A DNA stretch of 64,000 nt, from the NCBI RefSeq assembly GCF_003013395.1, contig NZ_PXZM01000039.1:1-64000 (forward strand), in the 5' to 3' direction. Of the stretch, positions 1 to 8,776 are shown in pieces. A model generated the notes under the pieces. The model did no database searches. It saw only the letters and a list, made by a program, of their open reading frames with translations, and was not told the origin of the DNA. This stretch comes from Brevibacillus fortis (lineage in GTDB: Bacteria; Bacillota; Bacilli; Brevibacillales; Brevibacillaceae). Every line of letters starts with the position of its first letter. Positions within the stretch are counted from its first letter, which is position 1. The translations under genes and the position numbers were made by a program.

Positions 1-78
1 ATTCTTCTCTGACGTAACTGCCCGCATTCTTCATTCTTTTTTAGGCATTTAAAAATCGGATCACACGGAAAGCTCGTA

Positions 79-280
79 GAGGAAACAGGAGAAAAAAGCG
101 AAGATCTTAGGGACGCCGACCGAGACGCAATGCAAAAAGCGAAACACGCCCTTAAGTGTCCACCTCTGAAACACATCCTGAAAGGACAACTTTGGACGCG
201 GTTTCGCTTTTTGCATGGAGTCGTGCAGTCAATCCCGCAGGGGGTGGCCCTAGAAGCTGAGCGTTTTCTCCTGTTTCCTC
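79..280. ncRNA. Structured ~200-nt element, copy 1 (nested inverted repeats)
   Basis: Two nested perfect inverted repeats are visible. Outer arms are 79-95 and 264-280 (17 bp). Inner arms are 130-145 and 201-216 (16 bp) around a 55-nt loop that carries a small TCCT-GAA-AGGA hairpin. A second copy at 12757-12960 has the same architecture and conserved single-stranded blocks, including CAGTCAAT, CACCTCT and CTTTGGA, while its arm sequences differ with compensating changes. This suggests a structured RNA, although a miniature mobile element with conserved ends is possible. The strand is uncertain because the stems are symmetric. It lies about 140 nt upstream of the response regulator gene. I do not recognise it as a named RNA family. 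Confidence 0.6.
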
Positions 281-314
281 CCCTCCACAACAGCAACGTA
301 CAAGAAGTTTTTTC

Positions 315-362
315 ACTAGACATCTAAGTACGAGAAACGCCAAAGGCTTGGCGTAGTCTAGT
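315..362. promoter_or_regulatory. Nested hairpin upstream of the response regulator gene
   Basis: The arms ACTAGAC (315-321) and GTCTAGT (356-362) enclose a second perfect stem, ACGCCAA (337-343) with TTGGCGT (348-354) and a 4-nt loop. It follows the structured element and ends about 60 nt before the start codon at 423. Only a short T-run follows, so it could be a weak terminator, an attenuator or an operator. The rest of 1-422 shows no convincing gene. Confidence 0.4.
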
Positions 363-422
363 TTCCTAATGGTATAGTAAAGTATGAAATGGAGGAGACT
401 CAAGACGAGAGGAGTATGAGCG

Positions 423-1121
423 ATGTCCACAATTATGATTGTAGAAGACGACCCGAAAATCAACCAGCTGCTGCAAGAGCAACTGGAAAAATACGGATTC
501 AAAACAGTCAATGTTGAACATTTCGATAGAGTCATGGAGGTATTTATTCAAGGGCGCCCTGATCTGGTTTTATTGGATGTGAATCTACCGAAATTTGACG
601 GGTTTTATTGGTGCCGACAAATGCGCCAGGAGTCTAACTGCCCGATCCTGTTCATCTCTGCCCGAGAAAGTAAAATGGACCAGGTGATGGCCTTGGAAAA
701 TGGGGCCGATGACTATATCACAAAGCCGTTCGACTACGATGTGGTTTTAGCCAAAATCCGCAGTCAGCTCCGGCGAGCTTACGGACAATATGCTCCACAA
801 GAAGGGGAGCGTACGGTTGAAGTGGCAGGGCTCAAGCTGTTTTTAGAGCGAATGGAGCTGTCCATGTACGATACCAAAATCGAGCTAAGCAAAAAGGAAG
901 CGTTACTGCTCGAAGCCTTGATGAATCAACATCCACGTGTCGTCAGTCGTGAGCGTTTGCTAGAAAAGCTGTGGGATGAGCAGTTTGTCGATGAAAACAC
1001 GCTGAATGTCTACATCACACGCGTGCGCGGCAAGCTGAAGGACTTAGGCGTAGAAGGAGCTGTCGAGACTGTTCGCGGTTCTGGCTATCGCTTGCGTGCG
1101 ACTTGGGAGGAAGGGCAATGA
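423..1121 (+). CDS. OmpR-family response regulator, BceR-like
   Basis: This 232-aa protein has an N-terminal receiver domain (about 1-115). The acidic pair is D9/D10, the phospho-acceptor is D52 in LLDVNLP and the conserved Lys lies in TKPFDY. A winged-helix DNA-binding domain follows (about 130-228; SRERLLEKLW and GSGYRL motifs). Its stop overlaps the histidine kinase start by 4 nt (ATGA), and ABC ATPase and FtsX-type permease genes follow. This is the gene order of the BceRS-AB modules that sense cell-wall-active peptides such as bacitracin in Firmicutes. The family and arrangement are clear, but the inducing peptide cannot be read from the sequence. Confidence 0.9.
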   Translation: MSTIMIVEDDPKINQLLQEQLEKYGFKTVNVEHFDRVMEVFIQGRPDLVLLDVNLPKFDGFYWCRQMRQESNCPILFISARESKMDQVMALENGADDYITKPFDYDVVLAKIRSQLRRAYGQYAPQEGERTVEVAGLKLFLERMELSMYDTKIELSKKEALLLEALMNQHPRVVSRERLLEKLWDEQFVDENTLNVYITRVRGKLKDLGVEGAVETVRGSGYRLRATWEEGQ

Positions 1122-2134
1122 AGCTGTTCCTTCGAGATCAATGGCCATTCGCAGCGTTTTTTCTCGTCCAATTGATCTTATTGATCATGATTTTTGCGAT
1201 GGATGGGTACTGGAATGAATCATTGATGATCTACGTCATGTTTTTATCTGTTTTTTTCGCGGGGGCTTTTCTCGCCATCCGCTATTTGTCTCACCGCACG
1301 ATCTATCAGCGACTGAGCAAGCCGGTAGAGTCTCTAGAGGAACTGACGCAGACATACGGGAATTCACCGTTGTGCCGCGCGATGGATGACATCAGTCAGG
1401 AGCAATACCGACTTTACAAAGAACAGCTTCATGCCTATGAAAACAAGCAACGGGACCATACGACGTTTATTCAGCAGTGGGTTCATCAGATGAAGACGCC
1501 GATTTCGGTTATTCATCTGTTGCTGCAAAATGAAGACGATCCAACAGCAGAGAGCGTCCGTGAAGAAGTGGACCGGATCAAGCGTGGACTGGAAACGGTT
1601 TTGTACATAGCTCGCCTCGATCGATTTGAACAGGACTTCCTGATTGAGCCAGTAACCCTGCGTTCCTTGGTGCAGAATGTGTTGGCGGAAAACAAGCGGC
1701 TATTTATTCGCAATCAAGTGTATCCCGAGGTAAAAGTGGATGAGAATTGGCGAGTGGAATCGGACGAAAAGTGGCTCGCTTTTGTCCTCAACCAATTGTT
1801 GACGAATGCCGTTCGTTATTCAGCAGGGAAAAGCAACAAGGTCACCATTCGTACGTATGAACGCGGCGCGCATGCCGTACTGGAAGTGCAGGATTATGGA
1901 ATCGGGATCCCTGCTGAAGATATTCACCGCGTATTCAAGCCGTATTTTACGGGAGAAAATGGACGCAAATACCCTGAGTCCACCGGGATGGGACTGTACT
2001 TGGTGAAGGAAATTTGCGGGCGGCTCCATCATGGGGTGGAAATGGAGTCAGAAGTGGGAGAGGGGACAACCGTACGTATTGTCTTGTCTGCCGTTGTACC
2101 AACCTTACAAGAAAGTAAGATAGCTGAAAGTTAA
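1118..2134 (+). CDS. Intramembrane-sensing histidine kinase, BceS-like
   Basis: A 338-aa sensor kinase. Two transmembrane segments (about 11-28 and 36-56) are separated by only a few residues, so almost no extracellular sensor exists. This is typical of BceS kinases, which read the state of the partner transporter. The phospho-acceptor H123 lies in the H-box WVHQMKTP. The ATPase domain has its N-box at NQLLTNAVRYS and glycine boxes at DYGIGIP and TGMGLYLV. The ATG at 1118 is chosen because it overlaps the upstream stop and follows GGAGGAAGGG. Substrate is unknown. Confidence 0.9.
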   Translation: MKLFLRDQWPFAAFFLVQLILLIMIFAMDGYWNESLMIYVMFLSVFFAGAFLAIRYLSHRTIYQRLSKPVESLEELTQTYGNSPLCRAMDDISQEQYRLYKEQLHAYENKQRDHTTFIQQWVHQMKTPISVIHLLLQNEDDPTAESVREEVDRIKRGLETVLYIARLDRFEQDFLIEPVTLRSLVQNVLAENKRLFIRNQVYPEVKVDENWRVESDEKWLAFVLNQLLTNAVRYSAGKSNKVTIRTYERGAHAVLEVQDYGIGIPAEDIHRVFKPYFTGENGRKYPESTGMGLYLVKEICGRLHHGVEMESEVGEGTTVRIVLSAVVPTLQESKIAES

Positions 2135-2153
2135 TTCGATAGCTGGACTATGC

Positions 2154-2183
2154 GCACTTCCGTATAGTTGAATTTGGAAGTGC
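2154..2183. promoter_or_regulatory. Inverted repeat between kinase and ABC transporter genes
   Basis: GCACTTCC (2154-2161) and GGAAGTGC (2176-2183) form an 8-bp perfect inverted repeat in the 67-nt gap before the ABC ATPase gene. There is no T-run, so it is more likely a regulator-binding site or a processing stem than a terminator. In Bce systems the response regulator usually activates the transporter promoter in this gap. Binding here is inference. Confidence 0.35.
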
Positions 2184-2201
2184 AAGAAAGGGGAATGGCG
2201 C

Positions 2202-2972
2202 ATGGAAATGCTTGCTGTAAATAGCTTGAGTAAAATATACGGGGGCAAGGTAACTTACCGCGCGTTGACCGATATCGATTTTTCGATTCGCAAGGGCGAA
2301 TTTGTCGGTATTATGGGACCTTCCGGCAGTGGCAAGACTACGCTATTAAACATGATCTCCACGATTGATACACCAACTTCTGGTGCGGTTCTTTTGAACG
2401 GTACGAATCCGCATCATTTAAAAAAAGATAAACTCGCCCTGTTTCGCCGTCGTGAGCTCGGCTTTGTATTTCAAGATTTTAACCTCTTGGACACGTTGAC
2501 GATCGGGGAAAATATTGTGTTGCCGCTGACGCTGGACAATGAGAAAGTATCGGTCATGGAAGAAAAGCTGCAAAGTGTTGCGGAGAAGCTAGGGATTCAG
2601 GACATTTTGGAAAAGCGAACCTTCGAGGTATCTGGAGGGCAACGTCAACGGACGGCAATTGCTAGGGCAATCATCCATTCTCCGTCTCTATTGCTCGCTG
2701 ACGAGCCGACAGGAAATCTTGATTCCAAGTCTTCGCGCAACGTCATGGAGACACTGGAAGCAATCAATAAGCGGGATAATACCACTACGATGATGGTGAC
2801 GCATGATGCTTTGGCAGCCAGCTATTGCCATCGGGTGATTTTTATCAAAGACGGGCAGCTCCATAACGAGATGTATCGTGGTGAGAGTCGACAGGTATTC
2901 TTCCAGAAAATTATTGACTCGTTGTCGTTTTTGGGAGGGAACACCTATGACCTTTCGACAATTCGCGTGTAA
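2202..2972 (+). CDS. ABC transporter ATPase, BceA-like
   Basis: A 256-aa ATPase of the MacB/LolD/BceA type. It has Walker A GPSGSGKTT, Q-loop region FVFQDFNLLD, signature SGGQRQR, Walker B LLLADEPTG and switch histidine VTHD. It partners the FtsX-like permease encoded next, whose start lies 26 nt inside this gene's end. Such transporters act on undecaprenyl-pyrophosphate-binding antimicrobial peptides and also serve as the sensor for the kinase. The length is normal for the family. Confidence 0.92.
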   Translation: MEMLAVNSLSKIYGGKVTYRALTDIDFSIRKGEFVGIMGPSGSGKTTLLNMISTIDTPTSGAVLLNGTNPHHLKKDKLALFRRRELGFVFQDFNLLDTLTIGENIVLPLTLDNEKVSVMEEKLQSVAEKLGIQDILEKRTFEVSGGQRQRTAIARAIIHSPSLLLADEPTGNLDSKSSRNVMETLEAINKRDNTTTMMVTHDALAASYCHRVIFIKDGQLHNEMYRGESRQVFFQKIIDSLSFLGGNTYDLSTIRV

Positions 2973-4833
2973 TAACGTTGTAAGAAATAAACGTATGTAC
3001 GCTGCGTTTTTCATGAGTAGCGTTTTTTCTGTCCTCATTTTTTTCGTCTATGCGATGTTTATTTTTCATCCAGAGATTATCGGGCAGGAGATTCATGAAT
3101 CCGTAGCCACTGGGATGATGGCGGCTGAGTACGTCATTTTTCTGTTTTCCTTCTTTTTCCTTTTTTATTGTGTCGGTGCTTTTTTGAAAAAGAGGGAGAA
3201 GGAGTTCGGAATCCTTTTTATCCAGGGCATGACACCGTTGCAGCGGAATACGCTGATTTTTATGGAAAACATGCTGATAGGCATTGTCTCGATTGCCATC
3301 GGAATTGGACTCGGGCTGGTTCTCGCCAAGCTGTTTTTCCAATTCGCCGGATTTTTGCTGGATGTAAAAGCACTCGGGTTTTACTTCCCGTGGAAAGCGA
3401 TCGGTTTGACAGTAGTGGCGTTTCTCATCTTGTATGCAGCCATTTCGCTGTTTACCGTCCTCGTTTTGCGAAGCCGCAGTCTGTTGGATCTGTTGCAAGG
3501 AAGTGGTCGGCCCAAGCGTGAGCCAAAGGCATCGTTAGTGCTGTCTCTGGTCGCAGTAGCTTTGTTGGGAATGAGTTATGCCTTAGCCCTCACTGCTGAT
3601 GGCGTGAATGTACTCGTGCTGATGCTTCCGGTCATTGCGCTGACGACTGTAGGAACGTATCTGATGTTTACGCAGCTGAGCGTCATCTTCATCGATTTTC
3701 TGAAGAAGCGTCGAGCTTTTTACTGGAAACGTACGAATCTCCTGACGCTCTCTGATCTGGCCTATCGGATGAAAGATAATGCACGGATGTTCTTTTTGGT
3801 CAGCATCGTCTCGACAGTTGCATTCTGTGCAATTGGTACGCTTGCTGCTTTGGCTGGATCGATTCAGATTACGGTGATGAAAATCAATCCGTTTGCGTTT
3901 GAATACCAGTCCAAACAAAGTGATGTAGAGAGAGCCCAGCATCTGTCGTTAATTGAAACGAGCTTGCAGCAGGGTGGCTTTTCCTTCGAAAAATATCAAG
4001 TAGCTATGCGGATTTTGCCAGAGCTGGTCAATGAGGAGAGCATCGGGGTTGTGAAGCTGTCCGACTATAATCGGCTAGCGGTAGCGTCCCGTTCGCCTGA
4101 GCTACAAATGACGAATAACGAGGTGTTCGTCCTGCTCAATTGGATTGGTGATTCCGTAGCGAGTAAAACGCTGCAAGTGGGTAATGCACAGCTCGCAGTC
4201 AAAACAGATACGAATATGACTCCGTTGATCAGAGGGATTGAATTTGAGCGTTTGATTGTCGTACCGAATCAGGTGTATGAGCAGCTTCCGCAACTGAAGG
4301 AAGAACAGCGCTTTGTATACGAGGTTCCGAGATGGAAGGAAACGCAGGATCTTAGTCTCAAGCTTCAGGAAGATATTAGTCATTTCGAAGAAAATTATTC
4401 GTTTTCAGCTCGTGCGCCATACTACCACAGCATGAAACAAATGGCGAACATGGGACTCTTTATCGGGTTGTTTGTGGGCGTGTTGTTCTTTGTAGCCGCT
4501 GCAAGCTTTCTCTATTTCCGTCTGTACACGGACCTGGAATACGACAAACGGCATTATGGTTCGCTTTCCAAGATCGGACTCACGGATGCGGAGCTGACAC
4601 GTATCGTTACGACCCAGGTAGCCCTGTTGTTCTTCGTGCCGATTGTAGTGGCCATTATTCATAGCATGGTGGCGTTCGTATCCCTGCAAAGCTTGTTGAA
4701 GCTGATTCTTGTCGCGTCTGTAGTCAAGCCGACCGCGATCGTCTTATGCAGCTTCGTCGTTGTTCAAGGTGTGTATTTCTGGATTATTCGAAACCGCTAC
4801 TTGTTCCATTTAAAGCAATCAATGAACCGCTAG
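2947..4833 (+). CDS. BceB-like FtsX-family permease
   Basis: A 628-aa permease. Two N-terminal TM helices precede an FtsX-type core, then a roughly 200-residue mostly hydrophilic segment (about 330-530, likely the extracellular ligand domain), then three C-terminal TM helices. This 10-TM plan with one large external domain is characteristic of BceB. The ATG at 2947 is preceded by GGAGGG with good spacing, and longer in-frame starts would run deep into the ATPase gene. It completes the RR-HK-ATPase-permease set for peptide-antibiotic response. Confidence 0.9.
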   Translation: MTFRQFACNNVVRNKRMYAAFFMSSVFSVLIFFVYAMFIFHPEIIGQEIHESVATGMMAAEYVIFLFSFFFLFYCVGAFLKKREKEFGILFIQGMTPLQRNTLIFMENMLIGIVSIAIGIGLGLVLAKLFFQFAGFLLDVKALGFYFPWKAIGLTVVAFLILYAAISLFTVLVLRSRSLLDLLQGSGRPKREPKASLVLSLVAVALLGMSYALALTADGVNVLVLMLPVIALTTVGTYLMFTQLSVIFIDFLKKRRAFYWKRTNLLTLSDLAYRMKDNARMFFLVSIVSTVAFCAIGTLAALAGSIQITVMKINPFAFEYQSKQSDVERAQHLSLIETSLQQGGFSFEKYQVAMRILPELVNEESIGVVKLSDYNRLAVASRSPELQMTNNEVFVLLNWIGDSVASKTLQVGNAQLAVKTDTNMTPLIRGIEFERLIVVPNQVYEQLPQLKEEQRFVYEVPRWKETQDLSLKLQEDISHFEENYSFSARAPYYHSMKQMANMGLFIGLFVGVLFFVAAASFLYFRLYTDLEYDKRHYGSLSKIGLTDAELTRIVTTQVALLFFVPIVVAIIHSMVAFVSLQSLLKLILVASVVKPTAIVLCSFVVVQGVYFWIIRNRYLFHLKQSMNR

Positions 4834-4903
4834 TGACTTTTCCATCATGTCCAAATGAGCAAGGACATAGGATAAAAGGAGAAGGCTGCGAGGGGGAAAG
4901 CGG

Positions 4904-5374
4904 ATGGAACGAGAGGCGTGGATGGGGCAAGCCGTACAGATTGCATTTGAAAATGTACGTGATAAAATAGGTGGACCGTTTGGAGCTATTGTCGTCAAAG
5001 ATGGGTATGTAATCGGGCGAGGGCGCAATGAAGTGACGACAAGCAATGACCCTACGGCACATGCCGAAATTCAGGCGATTCGGGAAGCATGTCGTAATCT
5101 CCAAACCTTTCAGTTGAACGATTGCGACTTGTATACGAGCTGCGAGCCGTGTCCGATGTGCCTGGGAGCCATCTTTTGGGCAAGACCGCGCCATGTCTAT
5201 TACGCTTGCACGAAAGAAGATGCGGCGCATGTCGGTTTTGATGATCAGTTTATTTATGAGCAGATTGTTCTCCCTCATGAAGAGCGAAGTATTCCCTTTC
5301 GGAGAATAGATCTTGCAAATAGACGGAGTCCATTTGAAGCATGGTCACAATCACCGGACCGTATCGAATATTAA
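4904..5374 (+). CDS. guaD: Guanine deaminase (cytidine deaminase fold)
   Basis: A 156-aa zinc deaminase that should convert guanine to xanthine. Zinc-site motifs are visible: HAEIQ in TAHAEIQAIRE (His ligand and catalytic Glu) and PCPMC (two Cys ligands). The length equals that of B. subtilis GuaD, and the C-terminal region FRRIDLANRRSPFEAW is of GuaD type. A related tRNA or cytosine deaminase is less likely given this C-terminus. It is a single-gene unit with its own terminator. Confidence 0.85.
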   Translation: MEREAWMGQAVQIAFENVRDKIGGPFGAIVVKDGYVIGRGRNEVTTSNDPTAHAEIQAIREACRNLQTFQLNDCDLYTSCEPCPMCLGAIFWARPRHVYYACTKEDAAHVGFDDQFIYEQIVLPHEERSIPFRRIDLANRRSPFEAWSQSPDRIEY

Positions 5375-5377
5375 TAG

Positions 5378-5411
5378 AGAGCCTCTCCACTAGCGGAGCA
5401 GGCTCTTTTTC
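5378..5411 (+). terminator. Rho-independent terminator after guaD
   Basis: Stem AGAGCCT (5378-5384) pairs with AGGCTCT (5400-5406) and is followed by a T-run. It starts a few bases after the guaD stop. Confidence 0.8.
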
Positions 5412-5493
5412 TTCGTTTTATTTATAGTAAGAATAGGTGGAAAGAAAAAAATAAAATGAAAATGCTTTCAAAATGAAATTTTCAGATAAAGTA

Positions 5494-5522
5494 TTGCACT
5501 ATGTCGAAAATCGTATTATAGT
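5494..5522 (+). promoter_or_regulatory. SigA-type promoter for the AsnC/Lrp regulator gene
   Basis: TTGCAC (5494-5499), a 17-nt spacer and TATAGT (5517-5522) match the sigma-A consensus well. The site is about 95 nt upstream of the start at 5618. The AT-rich leader between them could hold an autoregulatory site. Confidence 0.55.
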
Positions 5523-5617
5523 AACAACAATCATTATGAAATTCGACCAAATTTTCTAAATATCAACTGTAATAAGGTTGTAATTTGTATAAAAAAGACG
5601 AATAAGGGTGTGTTTAT

Positions 5618-6094
5618 ATGGAGGAAACTTTTCGAAGATCACTCTATCCTGATTTAGATGACATCGACTACGGAATTATTCGAGCCTTGCAAGGAAATGC
5701 ACGCTTGCCGTTTACTCAGATCGCGAAGGACCTCGGGGTCACGGAAAAGACGATTCGAATGCGCGTCCAGCAATTGCAGGACGAAGGTGCCCTGAGTCTG
5801 GTCGGTATTGTCAATCCAGTCAAAGCAGGGTTTCACGTACAGGCGATGATTCAAGTAGCTGTGGATGCGGAAAAGCTGGACGATGTGGTTGCTGCGTTAA
5901 CGGACACCGTAGAGATCAGGCTCATTGTACTCACTTCTGGGGAATATCAGCTTTTCACACAGGTGCTCGTAACAAGCAATGAAGAATTGTCGCAATTTTT
6001 ACTCAAAAAACTACACAAGATTCCTGGCATCTCCAAAACGAATGTGATTAACGAATTGAAGATACTGAAGTCCAAATATAACTTTATCCGTTAG
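5618..6094 (+). CDS. Lrp/AsnC-family transcriptional regulator (YwrC/ChrS-like)
   Basis: A 158-aa protein with an N-terminal helix-turn-helix (about 15-60; LGVTEKTIRMRVQQL) and a C-terminal ligand-binding RAM domain (about 75-150). With the paired half-size chromate transporters and the YwrD-like gamma-glutamyltransferase downstream, it recreates the B. subtilis ywrABCD set. There YwrC (ChrS) is an AsnC/Lrp-type regulator next to the chromate genes. Here a peptide ABC transporter separates the regulator from chr. The ligand is unknown. Confidence 0.85.
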   Translation: MEETFRRSLYPDLDDIDYGIIRALQGNARLPFTQIAKDLGVTEKTIRMRVQQLQDEGALSLVGIVNPVKAGFHVQAMIQVAVDAEKLDDVVAALTDTVEIRLIVLTSGEYQLFTQVLVTSNEELSQFLLKKLHKIPGISKTNVINELKILKSKYNFIR

Positions 6095-6209
6095 GGCACG
6101 AGTGACCTTGGAAGGGGGAATGCCATCGGGCGAAAATCCGCTGGGATTACGAATGACGAACGATGCTCGGAAGAAACTGGAGAAAAAACGAGAGAAAAGG
6201 GGTCATCCT

Positions 6210-7772
6210 ATGTTTTCGACCAAAATGAGCAAAGCAATGCTCAGTGCTGTTCTGGGGACAGTTTTATTGGTAACAGGCTGTGGAGGAGGAAACAGTGCGG
6301 GTACAGACAACGGAAAAGCCGCAACAACAGCACCAGCCTCCGGAAAAAAAGTACTGAATATTGGGTTAAAGGCAGACCCGCCTTCAATGGACCCAAACAC
6401 CTCGACTTCGCTGTACGACCGTCAAGTGTACGCGAGCCTCTATGACAAGCTGTTTGATATTGACTCAGAAGGAAAAATCGTGCCAATGCTGGCGGAATCG
6501 TATGAAGTAACGCCAGACGGCAAGGCCTATACATTGAAGCTGAAGCAGGGCGTGAAATTCCACGATGGCACCGAGTTTGATGCTGAGGCAGTGAAATTCA
6601 ACCTCGAGCGCAACATGAACGGTGAGAAGTCCCGCCGGAAAGGCGAATTGAAATTCGTAGATTCCGTTGCCGTAGTGGACAAGCATACCGTAAAAATCCA
6701 GATGAAAGAGCCTTTCGCTCCATTTCTGTCCGTCTTGACTGACCGTTCAGGCATTATGGTATCGCCAAAAGCAGTGAAGGAACATGGCGATCAATACCTC
6801 AATCATCCGGTTGGTACAGGCCCGTTCGTATTTGTTGAACAAGTAAAAGGCGACCACGTGACACTGAAGAAAAATGAAAACTACTGGAACGGCCAAGTGA
6901 AACTCGATGAAGTGAACTACAAAGTGTTCACGAACGGAACAGCGAAGGTGCAAAATCTGCGCTCCGGCATGCTGGATATCATCGATGATACACCTGTGAA
7001 AGAAATCCCAGCAATCAAGGGCGATGCGAACCTGCAATTAGTTGCGGAATCCGGGATGGGTTACCAAGGTCTTTACTTGAATAACTCCCGCGCGCCGTTT
7101 GACAACAAGTACCTCCGTCAGGCTGTGGATCGTGCTATTGACCGTGATGCACTGGTAAAAGTACTGTTTAACGGCTATGCGGCACCGGCTCGTACAGCAT
7201 TTACAAAAGGCAGTTTGGCTTACAATGAAGCACTGAACACACCGAAGCCGCCGGATGCAGCGGAAATCAAGGATTTTCTCGCGAAGGGCGGTCAACCGAA
7301 CGGATTTAACTTCAAGCTGTACATCTCTACTTCTCCGGAGAATGAACAACTGGGTGCGGTACTGCAAAACATGCTGAAACAACACAACATCAACGTGACA
7401 TTGGAAAAATTGGAATATGGACAATTGATCGAAACAGGCGATAAAGGTGAATTTCAAGCGATGCAACTGGGCTGGTCTGGACGTCAGGACCCTGATCAAA
7501 ACTTCCATGACTTCGTCGTAACGGATACATCGAACAACGATGGCCGCATTTCTATTCCAAAACTGGATGAGCTGGTCACCAAAGCGCGTGGTGAGCTGGA
7601 CGAAGCGAAACGCAAGGCACTGTATGACGAAGCTGCCGCATTGCTGCAAGAAGAAGCGGGCTATGTCTACATGTACCACCAATATGTACTGCTTGGCATG
7701 AACAAGAAAGTAACCGGCTTTACTTATGTTCCAGACGGTTTGATCCGTACAGCGAATTTGGACAAGCAATAA
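6210..7772 (+). CDS. Peptide ABC transporter substrate-binding lipoprotein (SBP_bac_5)
   Basis: A 520-aa extracellular solute-binding lipoprotein. The signal peptide ends in lipobox VTGC (Cys about 21), then a Thr/Ala-rich linker and an SBP family 5 domain (LKQGVKFHDG and NHPVGTGPF motifs). The ATG at 6210 is preferred over the far upstream start because AAAGGGG precedes it and the signal peptide begins there. Two permeases and two ATPases follow. A gamma-glutamyltransferase further on suggests gamma-glutamyl peptides or glutathione as cargo, which is inference. Confidence 0.9.
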   Translation: MFSTKMSKAMLSAVLGTVLLVTGCGGGNSAGTDNGKAATTAPASGKKVLNIGLKADPPSMDPNTSTSLYDRQVYASLYDKLFDIDSEGKIVPMLAESYEVTPDGKAYTLKLKQGVKFHDGTEFDAEAVKFNLERNMNGEKSRRKGELKFVDSVAVVDKHTVKIQMKEPFAPFLSVLTDRSGIMVSPKAVKEHGDQYLNHPVGTGPFVFVEQVKGDHVTLKKNENYWNGQVKLDEVNYKVFTNGTAKVQNLRSGMLDIIDDTPVKEIPAIKGDANLQLVAESGMGYQGLYLNNSRAPFDNKYLRQAVDRAIDRDALVKVLFNGYAAPARTAFTKGSLAYNEALNTPKPPDAAEIKDFLAKGGQPNGFNFKLYISTSPENEQLGAVLQNMLKQHNINVTLEKLEYGQLIETGDKGEFQAMQLGWSGRQDPDQNFHDFVVTDTSNNDGRISIPKLDELVTKARGELDEAKRKALYDEAAALLQEEAGYVYMYHQYVLLGMNKKVTGFTYVPDGLIRTANLDKQ

Positions 7773-7819
7773 GCGAAGGTAACGAAACACTATAACAGCA
7801 AGAGCAAGGAGGAATTGTC

Positions 7820-8776
7820 ATGATGTTCATAATCAGGCGTCTATTGCTGACAATCCCGATTCTCCTGCTGGTGTCGATTATGACATTCTCTTTGATTCAT
7901 ATGATCCCGGGCGATCCTGCCCGGGTCATTTTAGGAGAGGAAGCGACACTGGAAGCCTATCAGGCACTGCGAACTGAGCTGGGATTGGATCAGCCGATCG
8001 TAGTGCAATATTTTTCCTGGCTAGGAAAAGTGGTAACGGGTGATTTGGGAATATCAATTACAGACCGCGTGCCGGTCGCAGACTTAATTATGCAAAGACT
8101 GCCAGCTACCGTGGAATTGACGATCGGAACGTTCCTGGTAGCGATTCTGATTGCGTTTCCTGCGGGAATTCTCGCGGCTGTTCGTCGTGGAACCTGGATT
8201 GATTATACAAGTACATTTACAGCTTTAGGCGGTATGAGTATCCCGAGCTTCTGGCTGGCGATGATGATGATTATATTTTTTGCCGTCGAAAATCAATGGC
8301 TGCCATCTTCCGGTTATGTACCGTTTTCCGAGAATCCCACACAAAACCTGATGGCCATGATTCTGCCCTGTTTGGCAACGGGCTTGCGGGAATCTGCCGT
8401 ATTGATGCGGATGCTGCGTTCTTCTTTGCTCGATGTCGTGAGCATGGACTTTATTCGGACAGCGAAAGCGAAGGGATTGAATGAGGCTCGCACGATTCTG
8501 GGGCACGCACTCAGAAATGCGATGGTTCCGGTGGTAACGACCTCGGGTTTGATGATCGCAGGCTTGTTGGGTGGTCTGGTGATTACCGAATCGATTTTTT
8601 CGATTCCTGGCTTTGGCCGTCTGATTGTGGAATCTGTATTCAAGCGTGACTACGTAACGGTTCAAGGAGCCATTCTTGTTTCAGCGGTTCTCGTTGTATT
8701 AGTTAACCTGATTGTAGACATTTTGTACGCTGTCATTGATCCGCGCATCAAGGCTGGGAAAGGAGCAGGTGAGTGA
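7820..8776 (+). CDS. Peptide ABC transporter permease, DppB/OppB type
   Basis: A 318-aa inner-membrane permease with about six TM helices. It has the DppB-type N-terminus (IRRLLLTIPILLLVS), the HMIPGDP motif and the EAA coupling loop near GLNEARTILGHALRNA. It pairs with the DppC-type permease, whose start overlaps its stop. AAGGAGG lies at good spacing before the ATG at 7820. Confidence 0.92.
   Translation: MMFIIRRLLLTIPILLLVSIMTFSLIHMIPGDPARVILGEEATLEAYQALRTELGLDQPIVVQYFSWLGKVVTGDLGISITDRVPVADLIMQRLPATVELTIGTFLVAILIAFPAGILAAVRRGTWIDYTSTFTALGGMSIPSFWLAMMMIIFFAVENQWLPSSGYVPFSENPTQNLMAMILPCLATGLRESAVLMRMLRSSLLDVVSMDFIRTAKAKGLNEARTILGHALRNAMVPVVTTSGLMIAGLLGGLVITESIFSIPGFGRLIVESVFKRDYVTVQGAILVSAVLVVLVNLIVDILYAVIDPRIKAGKGAGE

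Noticed and set aside
130..327. 65-codon open frame over structured element 1
   Set aside because: It starts on the inner arm of the inverted repeat, has no ribosome binding site and a composition imposed by the repeat.
2911..3498. 195-codon antisense frame inside the BceB-like gene
   Set aside because: It is a shadow of the permease gene and is rich in Gln, Asn and Lys with no family features.
7038..7790. 250-codon antisense frame inside the peptide-binding protein gene
   Set aside because: It is the mirror of a well-supported gene with strong family motifs; the encoded sequence has low-complexity character and no start signal.
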